From Alcaligenaceae bacterium (lineage in GTDB: Bacteria > Pseudomonadota > Gammaproteobacteria > Burkholderiales > Burkholderiaceae_B), in NCBI GenBank assembly GCA_947380655.1, contig CANCRX010000025.1, positions 1 through 38,877 of the forward strand: DNA of 38,877 nucleotides, given 5' to 3'. Position 1 is the stretch's first letter; every line of letters begins with the position of its first letter. Below, one piece after another: positions 1 through 6,913 of the stretch. A program made the position numbers and the translations under genes. The notes under the pieces were generated by a model. The model did not search any database and was not told the origin of the DNA. It saw nothing but the letters and a program-made list of their open reading frames with translations.

Positions 1-503
1 TTTTTACCCGCTGTCGCATAGTGAATATTGATCGGTCTGGCCCGCACAGCGTCGGCAAGCATTTCCCAGGTTTTAGAATAGCCAAGCACATCGCCATGGT
101 GAAACTTATGCACGCAGTCCGAACCGGGTAACTCTGGAAATTCAATACCTGCAGGTTGATGCTGATGCTCCTGAGGATCACCCCCGATCGAGGCTAACCA
201 GGCGTTGTTCTTACACATTTCATCAGCCCAGGCAGCAACCATATCGGCGGCAACCGGATAAGGCCCACACATCGCATTCAGATAAGCCGTAGCACTCTCA
301 GGTGTTGAAGTATTGAGATAACCTTGCGCTGCGACCCGGGTGTTGCCACCCTCATGACCCAAAGGCGCTTTGTCGAGCAAAATAACTGTCGCACCTAGCT
401 CGGCAGCTGTGATCGCGGCGGCTGCGCCCGCCCCACCGAAGCCCACTACGATCAGATCCGCCTGGTCATCCCATTGCATATCTTGAGTGGTTTGGCTCGT
501 CAT
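1..503 (-). CDS. FAD-dependent oxidoreductase (fumarate reductase / ketosteroid dehydrogenase-like), partial
   Basis: The gene runs off the left edge, so only about 167 N-terminal residues are visible. It begins MTSQTTQDMQW, and residues near 20-40 form a Rossmann dinucleotide site (VVGFGGAGAAAAI, ending in an acidic residue in ILLDKA). A GGN segment follows, as in the FAD-binding-2 family (fumarate reductase, 3-ketosteroid dehydrogenase, tricarballylate dehydrogenase TcuA). Its ATG overlaps the stop of the upstream Bug receptor gene as ATGA, so it is probably translationally coupled to the tricarboxylate-transporter operon. Inference: it oxidises or reduces the imported substrate. The catalytic half is missing, so the substrate class cannot be called. 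Confidence 0.8.
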   Translation of the reverse strand, partial: MTSQTTQDMQWDDQADLIVVGFGGAGAAAAITAAELGATVILLDKAPLGHEGGNTRVAAQGYLNTSTPESATAYLNAMCGPYPVAADMVAAWADEMCKNNAWLASIGGDPQEHQHQPAGIEFPELPGSDCVHKFHHGDVLGYSKTWEMLADAVRARPINIHYATAGK

Positions 504-1462
504 GGTTTGATCATTCCAATATCAGAGAAATATTTTTTATACCATTCGATTTCTGCGGGAAAACCTTTCTGCACATCGGGACCGCTCATATACGTATCTG
601 GCAAATTGTATTTAACGAGCAGTGCTTTGAACTCTGCAGACTGGGCCACTTGTTTAAACGCAGCGCTGAGTTTATCGGCAATCGGATCCGGCAGCCCGGC
701 TGGTGACACAATAATCATTCCGTTCGGTGGATTAGTCGGTGGGCAATTGATATCTTTCATCACCGGGATATCCATACGGGCAGGATCCCTCTCGTCTTGA
801 TGGAAAATAATCAGTTCCTTAAATTGACCTTGCTCAACCAGTGGCAAATGCGATCCGGAACCGGCAATGAAATCCACATGACTACCCATTAATGCCGTAT
901 TTGAATTTGCACCACCCTTGGTCGGCATATGCTTGAACGTCAAACCGTTGCAGCGGGCAAATGACTCCACTCCGACTTGTTGTTGCGTATGCGGACCACT
1001 CGAAGCGTACGTCATTCCTGGATGAGCCTTCGCGTAAGCAATAAACTCATTGACTGTTTTATACGGGGCATCCGCCCTGACAACCAGTCCACCAATATAA
1101 GAGGTGTACTGTATCAACACTCTGAAATCCTTCGGCGCATAGGCAAGCTTGACTAGCAAAGGACGTACAGTAATTGAACCGGTAGAAGTCGCCAGCAGGT
1201 TGTAGCCATCTGGTTTTTTAGTTGCTAGTAAACCATTGGCAACCGTCGCACCGCCACCCCCTTTATTTTCAATAGTAATCGGCACGCCTAATATTTTTTC
1301 AGCTCCTTGAGCGAGTGCTCGCGCAGTAATGTCAGTGGTCCCTCCGGCTGAAAATGCGACATACAGGGTAATCGGTTTGTCTGGATATGCCGCGATAGCC
1401 TGACTCAAACCAACGGTCAAGATACCTGCAAGCAAAGTAGAGACGATCTGTTTACAACGCAT
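500..1462 (-). CDS. Bug-family (TctC-like) periplasmic solute receptor
   Basis: This is a periplasmic receptor that would present a carboxylate-type ligand to the TctAB membrane part encoded just upstream. The ATG at 1462 is preferred over a TTG at 1468, because CAGGG lies six bases before the ATG. The protein then has 320 residues with a signal peptide (MRCKQIVSTLLAGILTVG, cleavage probably after AIA). Mature Bug hallmarks follow: YPDKPITLYVAFSAGG, then a TDITARALA helix and ENKGGGG. Two cysteines (in ARCNGL and DINCPP) recur at matching places in the paralogue at 6914-7891. It is the third gene of the tctB-tctA-receptor-flavoprotein operon and overlaps the flavoprotein start. The family is secure; the ligand is unknown. 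Confidence 0.93.
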   Translation of the reverse strand: MRCKQIVSTLLAGILTVGLSQAIAAYPDKPITLYVAFSAGGTTDITARALAQGAEKILGVPITIENKGGGGATVANGLLATKKPDGYNLLATSTGSITVRPLLVKLAYAPKDFRVLIQYTSYIGGLVVRADAPYKTVNEFIAYAKAHPGMTYASSGPHTQQQVGVESFARCNGLTFKHMPTKGGANSNTALMGSHVDFIAGSGSHLPLVEQGQFKELIIFHQDERDPARMDIPVMKDINCPPTNPPNGMIIVSPAGLPDPIADKLSAAFKQVAQSAEFKALLVKYNLPDTYMSGPDVQKGFPAEIEWYKKYFSDIGMIKP

Positions 1463-1494
1463 ATTCAACCCTGAAGGAAAGTGAAAATTTTTAC

Positions 1495-3009
1495 TTAGTT
1501 GTTTTCATCGGCATGTTCGACGAGCTTGCTTCTCTTTTTACGCACGCTCGGTAAGACCGCACTAATCAACAGTAACGCTGCAAGCAGCAAAAAGCCCGCT
1601 GCAATGGGACGGGTGACAAATATTGACATGCTCCCGCCCGAGATAATCAGGGACTGGCGTAGGGAGTCCTCCAGAATGGGACTCAATACAAAGGCTAGTA
1701 CAAGCGGTGCAGGTTCATACTCAAATTTACGCATCAAGTAGCCAATCACACCGAACAGCAACATCAGATACAAATCCATTTCGCTGCTGTTAATCACATA
1801 GGCCCCAATCAATGCGATAAACAAGATGAGCGGGAATAACACGGCATATTGAACGCGCAGTAATTTCACCCATAAACCAATCAGGGGTAAGTTCAGCACT
1901 AACAACATAATGTTGCCCAAATACATGCTGGTGACTGTGCCCCAGAATAATTCAGGATTTTTCTCAATCATCATCGGTCCAGGCGTAATGCCATGGATCA
2001 TGAGAGCTCCCAATAAAATACCCATCACGGCATTAGCGGGAACGCCGAGCGTGAGTAAGGGAATAAAAGCGGCCTGGGCCGCTGAATTATTTGCGGCTTC
2101 CGGGGCCGCCACCCCTTCTATCGCACCACGCCCAAAACGCTCAGGTGTTTTGGATAAACGTTTTTCAGTACCGTAAGAGATAAATGAGGCCAGTACCGCA
2201 CCGCCACCGGGCAAAATACCCAGCAAAAATCCGGATAACGAACCCCGCAGGATCGGTTTGTATGAAGCCTTCCAGTCAGCGAGGTTAGGCAATAGATTTT
2301 TAACTCGATCAACCACAACCCCCTGTTTGATGGTTTGTTCAACATTGAGGAGGATTTCGGACACCCCGAATAAACCCATTGCTAAGGGAGCAATCCCCAC
2401 CCCATCAAATAAATCAGGGATGCCAAAAGTAAAGCGCGGCAGTCCGGTCATGGTATCGAGCCCCACCACCCCAACCAGCACGCCAACACCCGCCATCATC
2501 AGAGATTTAACCATCGACTTCTGGGCCAGATACGTCAGGATAATCAAGCCCATGATCATTAACGCAAAGTATTCAGGCGGGCCAAATCTTAAAGCGAGTG
2601 AGGCGAGAGGCGGTGCCAACAGCATTAAGCCCAGTACACCGATGGTACCTGCGATGAATGACGCAAAGGCTGAAATACCCAACGCCGGACCCGCTCTGCC
2701 CTGCAGTGCCATTTGATGGCCATCAAGCGTTGTCACGACAGAAGCTGCTTCTCCAGGGATCCCCACCAGGATGGAGGTGGTTGATCCCCCGTATTGCGCG
2801 CCGTAATAAATACCGGACAACATGATGATGGCGGTGACGGGAGAAATTCCGAACGTAATCGGCAACAGGATTGACATTGCACCCACTGGCCCGAGTCCGG
2901 GCAACACACCAATCAGTGTGCCGATAAAACAACCTACAAAACAAAACAGCAGGTTATGCCACTGAAAAGCGACTGAAAGTCCGGTGAGAATATTGTCAAA
3001 CAAATCCAT
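1495..3009 (-). CDS. tctA: Tripartite tricarboxylate transporter large membrane subunit (TctA family)
   Basis: This is the main inner-membrane subunit of a secondary tricarboxylate transporter that works with the TctB-like and Bug proteins of the same operon. At 504 residues it has the family's usual length. It shows the repeated glycine motif in both halves (GVLPGLGPVGA near residue 35 and ILPGGGAVLASFISYG near 265) and about ten to twelve hydrophobic segments. It ends in a charged tail (RKKRSKLVEHADENN). A purine-rich Shine-Dalgarno stretch (GGAGGGGAGA) precedes the ATG, and 13 bases separate it from the TctB gene upstream. The transported compound cannot be read from the sequence. Confidence 0.95.
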   Translation of the reverse strand: MDLFDNILTGLSVAFQWHNLLFCFVGCFIGTLIGVLPGLGPVGAMSILLPITFGISPVTAIIMLSGIYYGAQYGGSTTSILVGIPGEAASVVTTLDGHQMALQGRAGPALGISAFASFIAGTIGVLGLMLLAPPLASLALRFGPPEYFALMIMGLIILTYLAQKSMVKSLMMAGVGVLVGVVGLDTMTGLPRFTFGIPDLFDGVGIAPLAMGLFGVSEILLNVEQTIKQGVVVDRVKNLLPNLADWKASYKPILRGSLSGFLLGILPGGGAVLASFISYGTEKRLSKTPERFGRGAIEGVAAPEAANNSAAQAAFIPLLTLGVPANAVMGILLGALMIHGITPGPMMIEKNPELFWGTVTSMYLGNIMLLVLNLPLIGLWVKLLRVQYAVLFPLILFIALIGAYVINSSEMDLYLMLLFGVIGYLMRKFEYEPAPLVLAFVLSPILEDSLRQSLIISGGSMSIFVTRPIAAGFLLLAALLLISAVLPSVRKKRSKLVEHADENN

Positions 3010-3022
3010 GCTCTCCCCTCCC

Positions 3023-3490
3023 TCAGAAGCCGAAAATACCCGCTGGAAGCGAGATTTTCAGAACGGTTTTGAAAAGAAGATAGGTCCCACCGATCGTTAC
3101 GGCGGGAACAAGCACCGAGGTTTTCCAGTCCAGCCCTTCGAGCCATTTCATGATGGAAAACAACAAGGCAAAACTGCAAATAAAAAAACCTAAGGTTTCA
3201 AACACCATAATAAAGACAGCGATCAAGATGGTGATCACGATCGCACGCTGCCATTTCACCCCTTGCCAAAGCTCTGAAACGCGTTTTTGTGAGGCAGGAT
3301 CAGCGCGATACGACTGAACGAATACGATCAGTGCCATCAGTGCAACAAACGAGCCAGCAACAAAAGTGAGAAAACCTGAGCCTGGTTGTCCCATGTCACC
3401 TAGCCCTAAATCCAATGATCCATAGACTGCGGCCGCACCGAATATGAACCAGAACAGGCTTCCCACCCGTTCAGCATTCATCTCTCGCAC
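3023..3490 (-). CDS. tctB: Tripartite tricarboxylate transporter small membrane subunit (TctB family)
   Basis: This is the first gene of the transporter operon. The 155-residue protein has four to five hydrophobic segments (roughly 11-28, 39-58, 85-120 and 128-148), the size and layout of TctB-like small subunits, which are poorly conserved in sequence. Its position directly before tctA supports the call. Transcription probably starts in the intergenic region 3491-3704, which it shares with the divergent lyase/PrpD operon and which contains several repeated motifs. Confidence 0.88.
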   Translation of the reverse strand: MREMNAERVGSLFWFIFGAAAVYGSLDLGLGDMGQPGSGFLTFVAGSFVALMALIVFVQSYRADPASQKRVSELWQGVKWQRAIVITILIAVFIMVFETLGFFICSFALLFSIMKWLEGLDWKTSVLVPAVTIGGTYLLFKTVLKISLPAGIFGF

Positions 3491-3531
3491 CCTTGGGCAT
3501 GATTATTCATTTGTCTCCCTTTATGCGGCAC

Positions 3532-3589
3532 CGCAATATATCGTGTGCGCAATATTCTGGCGTTTCGCTCTGGGTCGAAATCGCAATAT
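3532..3589. repeat. Three copies of CGCAATAT upstream of tctB
   Basis: The octamer CGCAATAT occurs at 3532-3539, 3548-3555 and 3582-3589, all in the same orientation, in the divergent region between tctB and the lyase gene. The first two copies are 16 bases apart start to start. This could be a regulator-binding array for the transporter operon, but no regulator gene is present in the window. Confidence 0.5.
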
Positions 3590-3621
3590 GTTTTAACCCA
3601 TCCTAGGGGTTCGCTAATCTG

Positions 3622-3645
3622 TTGTCAACCATGCCACGTTGACAA
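3622..3645. promoter_or_regulatory. Perfect inverted repeat, probable operator
   Basis: TTGTCAAC (3622-3629) and GTTGACAA (3638-3645) are exact reverse complements separated by eight bases. The right arm contains TTGACA, which can act as the -35 element of the promoter listed at 3639-3666. A repressor bound here would block transcription of the lyase/PrpD operon. The symmetry is directly visible; the role is inferred. Confidence 0.6.
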
Positions 3646-3666
3646 TGGGCTTGACCGCGCATTAAT
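3639..3666 (+). promoter_or_regulatory. Candidate sigma-70 promoter for the lyase/PrpD operon
   Basis: TTGACA at 3639-3644 is followed after 16 bases by ATTAAT at 3661-3666, a four-of-six match to TATAAT. The start codon lies about 40 bases downstream. The -35 hexamer lies inside one arm of the inverted repeat at 3622-3645. Confidence 0.45.
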
Positions 3667-3704
3667 CTGCAGTGAAATTATTCAAAGAGTCTCAGGAGAT
3701 CAGC

Positions 3705-4676
3705 ATGTCAGATTTGCCCAAACGCGTCCGTATTCTGGAAGAAGGTCCTCGAGAGGGTTTTCAGATTGAAAAGGGACCTATCACCACGGCGCGCAAAATC
3801 GAGCTGATTGATAGCCTTTCAGAAACAGGGCTCGAGCAAATACAGGTCACCTCTTTTGTTAATCCGAATGCTGTCCCGACTATGGCCGACGCGGAGGAAG
3901 TCGCGCACGGCTTTACACGCAAAGAAGGTGTGCGCTACACAGGGCTGTGGCTCAATGACAAGGGTCTGGAGCGTGCGATTGCCACACAGAAACTCGACAT
4001 CAAGGGCTCACTGTCTTTGACCGCCTCAGAAAAGTTTTTACTACGTAATCAACGTCGTACCCTTGCACAGAACGTGGAGGCCGTGCGCACCATCATCAAT
4101 ATGTTTAAACATTACAACGTGCCAATCAATCGCGGCAGTGTGATGGCGGCCTTTGGCTGTAATTTTGAAGGCGACATGCCGACCGCTAAAGTACTCGCGA
4201 TGGTGCAGCAGTTACTTGACTTGGCCGAAGAAGCCGACATCACAATCGAAGTCCTGTCGCTGGCTGACACGATGGCCTGGGCGACTCCCGGCGGCATTCA
4301 TCGCGTTGTGGGTGCGGTCAGAAATAAATACCCCGAGCTCGAGCTTTCACTGCACCTGCATGACACGCGCGGTATGGGGATCGCTAATGCCTACGCAGGC
4401 ATGCAAATGGGCGTAAAAATCTTTGATGCAGCCGTAGCGGGTTTGGGTGGATGCCCCTTTGCTTCGCACTCTGGTGCCTCAGGTAACGTTTGTACGGAAG
4501 ATCTGGTTTTCATGTGTCATGAGATGGGTATTGAAACAGGTATTGATCTGGAGAAAATAATCGCCTCCGGCCTGCTTGCTGAAGAAATCGTGGGTCATCC
4601 ACTACCTGGCTCAGTGATGAAAGGCGGCTCGTTAGACAAGCTGCGTCAGAAAGTTGCCGCGGACATGTCAAAATGA
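3705..4676 (+). CDS. Hydroxymethylglutaryl-CoA lyase-like (DRE-TIM metallolyase)
   Basis: This is a divalent-metal TIM-barrel lyase of the HMG-CoA lyase group, which cleaves 3-hydroxy-3-methylacyl-CoA thioesters. The start at 3705 is chosen because AGGAG at 3694-3698 sits six bases before it; the protein has 323 residues. The signature loop GLGGCPFA (catalytic Cys250) and the metal-binding HLHD (His217, His219) are present with the family spacing. The N-terminal motif reads EGPREGFQ instead of the usual GPRDGLQ, so the aspartate partner of the catalytic arginine is Glu17. It overlaps the MmgE/PrpD gene as ATGA. It may act on a substrate other than HMG-CoA; the fold is confident, the substrate is not. 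Confidence 0.88.
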   Translation: MSDLPKRVRILEEGPREGFQIEKGPITTARKIELIDSLSETGLEQIQVTSFVNPNAVPTMADAEEVAHGFTRKEGVRYTGLWLNDKGLERAIATQKLDIKGSLSLTASEKFLLRNQRRTLAQNVEAVRTIINMFKHYNVPINRGSVMAAFGCNFEGDMPTAKVLAMVQQLLDLAEEADITIEVLSLADTMAWATPGGIHRVVGAVRNKYPELELSLHLHDTRGMGIANAYAGMQMGVKIFDAAVAGLGGCPFASHSGASGNVCTEDLVFMCHEMGIETGIDLEKIIASGLLAEEIVGHPLPGSVMKGGSLDKLRQKVAADMSK

Positions 4677-6025
4677 CCCAACTTACGCGTGAGCTCGGCG
4701 CCTTTGTTGCGCAACTAAAATATGAACACATTCCGCAAGCCGCACTTGATGTGATTCACATGGGTTTTGCAGACTGTGTTGGTGTGATGCTGGCTGGTCG
4801 TGAGGAACCACCCACTATTATTCTGACGGAGGTCCTACAGCCTGCACCAGGGCCCGCCAATCTAATGTTTACGCAGAAAACCGCCCAGGCGCCCGAAGCA
4901 GCATGGATTAATGGCGTCGCCGCGCACGCCTTGGACTTCGATGATGTTGCCATCAAAGGACATCCGAGTACGGTACTAGTTCCTGCGATCATTGCCGAAG
5001 CGCAAACCTTAGGATCTAGCGGCCGGGACATGATGGTCGCCTACGCAGCAGGCTACGAAGTATGGGCCGATCTGGCACGTCGTGAACCTGAACACTACCA
5101 TTCAAAGGGCTGGCACCCCACAGGTATTCTCGGTGCAATCGGTGCCGCCGCCGCCTGTGCTTCGTTGCATAAACTTAATGCAGAGCAATGCGCAACCGCG
5201 ATCTCGATGGGTGCATCCCAAAGTGCCGGCATCATGGCGAACTTTGGCACGATGACGAAACCTTTTCATGCCGGTCGCTCAGCCCAATCAGGCGTGATGG
5301 CAGCGAGGCTTGCTAAAGCAGGTTTTACCGCGTCACTGGATGCGCTGGAACACACACAGGGGTTTCTGGCCGCAGTCTCTCCCTCGGGAAAGATTGACGT
5401 TGACGCACCCGTAGACGCAAGTCGTGTATGGCGTCTGACGCAGTCCAAACTGTCCGTCAAAAAATACCCGCTCTGCTTTTGTACCCATCGCGCGCTTGAC
5501 GGCATGCTGGACCTGGTCGCTGAACATAAAATCATCGCCGATCAGATTCAAAGCATTACTGCCATGACCAGTGAACGTAATACAAAAGTGCTGCGCAATC
5601 ACAATCCACAAACAGGGCTTGAAGCAAAATTCAGTATGGAATTCGCCATGACTTCCTGTGTCGTCGCTGGGCGTGCCGGGCTAAGTGAGCTAACCGATGC
5701 ATTCGTGCAGGACCCTGCCGTACAAAGTCTGATGCAGCGTGTCAGTGTGATTGCAGATACAAAAGAAGATCCAAAACTACCTGGTTATTCACCTTTCGAC
5801 TTAGTAACCGTCACACTCAAAGACGGCACAAAAATTGAAAGCCGTCAGGTTACCGCCGTGCGTGGAGGACCCGATATTCCGTTGAGCAGAGAGCAACTTT
5901 GGGCAAAATTCGAAGACTGCGCTCAGGTAGGTGGGGCGGGTGCGATCGCTAAACAATTGTTTGATACGCTGATGTCGCTGGAAAATGTAGCGCAGGTTAA
6001 CCAAATCCCGGGATTACATAGTTAA
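4673..6025 (+). CDS. MmgE/PrpD family protein (2-methylcitrate dehydratase / cis-aconitate decarboxylase superfamily)
   Basis: The 450-residue protein has the usual MmgE/PrpD length. Typical family segments include AAHALDFDD (near residue 84), GWHPTGILGAIGAAAA (near 145), GTMTKPFHAGRSAQSG (near 190) and KKYPLCFCTHRALDG (near 263). Known members dehydrate 2-methylcitrate or decarboxylate cis-aconitate, and many are uncharacterised. Its start overlaps the stop of the lyase-like gene (ATGA), so the two enzymes are probably made together and act in one pathway, perhaps on a branched polycarboxylate or its CoA ester. It is the last gene of the operon and is followed by two strong inverted repeats. 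Confidence 0.9.
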   Translation: MTQLTRELGAFVAQLKYEHIPQAALDVIHMGFADCVGVMLAGREEPPTIILTEVLQPAPGPANLMFTQKTAQAPEAAWINGVAAHALDFDDVAIKGHPSTVLVPAIIAEAQTLGSSGRDMMVAYAAGYEVWADLARREPEHYHSKGWHPTGILGAIGAAAACASLHKLNAEQCATAISMGASQSAGIMANFGTMTKPFHAGRSAQSGVMAARLAKAGFTASLDALEHTQGFLAAVSPSGKIDVDAPVDASRVWRLTQSKLSVKKYPLCFCTHRALDGMLDLVAEHKIIADQIQSITAMTSERNTKVLRNHNPQTGLEAKFSMEFAMTSCVVAGRAGLSELTDAFVQDPAVQSLMQRVSVIADTKEDPKLPGYSPFDLVTVTLKDGTKIESRQVTAVRGGPDIPLSREQLWAKFEDCAQVGGAGAIAKQLFDTLMSLENVAQVNQIPGLHS

Positions 6026-6056
6026 TTCAAATTTGATCCTAAGCGTTCTTATCCTA

Positions 6057-6079
6057 AGCGCACTTAACTTAAGTGCGCT
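6057..6079. repeat. Perfect 11-bp palindrome (AGCGCACTTAA arms)
   Basis: AGCGCACTTAA at 6057-6067 and TTAAGTGCGCT at 6069-6079 are exact reverse complements around one central base. A direct repeat ATCCTAAGCG (6036-6045 and 6051-6060) leads into it. It lies between the convergent PrpD and dienelactone-hydrolase-like genes. It could be a terminator stem or a small intergenic repeat; no T-run follows directly. Confidence 0.6.
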
Positions 6080-6085
6080 GAAGCT

Positions 6086-6131
6086 AATCAGCCTGTCAGC
6101 ACCGATTGAATACGGTTATGACAGGCTGATT
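6086..6131. terminator. Strong stem-loop downstream of the MmgE/PrpD gene
   Basis: AATCAGCCTGTCA (6086-6098) pairs exactly with TGACAGGCTGATT (6119-6131), giving a 13-bp stem. Inside the loop ACCG (6101-6104) can pair with CGGT (6113-6116). The plus-strand continuation is TATTTC, a weak T-tract, so this is a plausible terminator between converging genes or a mobile palindromic element. Confidence 0.5.
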
Positions 6132-6169
6132 TATTTCAACTGCAGATCTTATTAAAAAATTTCTAACAC

Positions 6170-6838
6170 TTAGCCAACGTTTTTCTTGAAAAATTCAAGT
6201 GTGCGTGAGAGTGCGAGTTTTGCAGAAGGTGCATCGTACGAGCCACGCTGATCACAGTTAAAGCCATGACCGGCAGGATAATAATATGCCTCAGCTGCAG
6301 GGTAAGCTGCAGCAATCGCCTTTGCCTGCTCCAGAGTAATTGAATGGTCCGTTTCACCAAAATGCATCATGACAGGGCAATTCAACTTGTCAGTCACAAA
6401 GTTAGGCATGGCACCACCGTAGTAAGGTGCCGAGCAAGCCAGCGTGTTCAGGCGTTGTGCAGCAACCCAGGCAATCACACCGCCCCAGCAATAACCAACG
6501 ATACCGACCTTACCGGCAGACTTGCCGAATTCAATCGCAGCGTTGACGTCGAGCAGGCAATCGTCAAGTGAGATTTTTTTCATCAGCTCAACGCCTGCAG
6601 CGATATCCTCAGGGGTATAACCTGCTTCGTATTTGGTTTGTGCGCGATCAAAAAAAGCGGGAGCTATGGCCAGATAGCCCTCTGCAGCATACCCATCGGT
6701 GACACCACGGATGTGGCTGTTTACACCGAAAATCTCAGGCGCAACAACAATCAGTCCTTTTGGTTTGCCTGCAGGTTCGGCGACATATGCATCAAACGTG
6801 TGTCCATCAGCGGCTTTCAACTCAACGTGCTTACCCAT
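6170..6838 (-). CDS. Dienelactone hydrolase family protein
   Basis: This is a cytoplasmic alpha/beta hydrolase of 222 residues. The dienelactone hydrolase triad is visible: Cys117 in GYCWGG as nucleophile, Asp164 in GETDHS, and His191 in GHGFNCD. Glu36 in PEIFGVN matches the glutamate that gates the cysteine in characterised carboxymethylenebutenolidases. Those enzymes open dienelactones formed in chloroaromatic or hydroxyquinol-type ring cleavage, but many relatives act on other lactones or esters. No chlorocatechol genes are nearby, so the substrate is open. The gene is likely monocistronic, with its own -10 box at 6874-6879. Confidence 0.93.
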   Translation of the reverse strand: MGKHVELKAADGHTFDAYVAEPAGKPKGLIVVAPEIFGVNSHIRGVTDGYAAEGYLAIAPAFFDRAQTKYEAGYTPEDIAAGVELMKKISLDDCLLDVNAAIEFGKSAGKVGIVGYCWGGVIAWVAAQRLNTLACSAPYYGGAMPNFVTDKLNCPVMMHFGETDHSITLEQAKAIAAAYPAAEAYYYPAGHGFNCDQRGSYDAPSAKLALSRTLEFFKKNVG

Positions 6839-6873
6839 TCGAATCCCCGTAATATTGTTTTCAAGAAAAATTG

Positions 6874-6879
6874 ATTATA
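6874..6879 (-). promoter_or_regulatory. Candidate -10 element (TATAAT) for the dienelactone-hydrolase-like gene
   Basis: On the minus strand an exact TATAAT lies about 35 bases before the ATG at 6838. A 17-base spacer leads to GTGAAG, a poor -35 match. Confidence 0.4.
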
Positions 6880-6913
6880 TGTAATTCAACCGACGACTTC
6901 ACCCCCGACGGTC

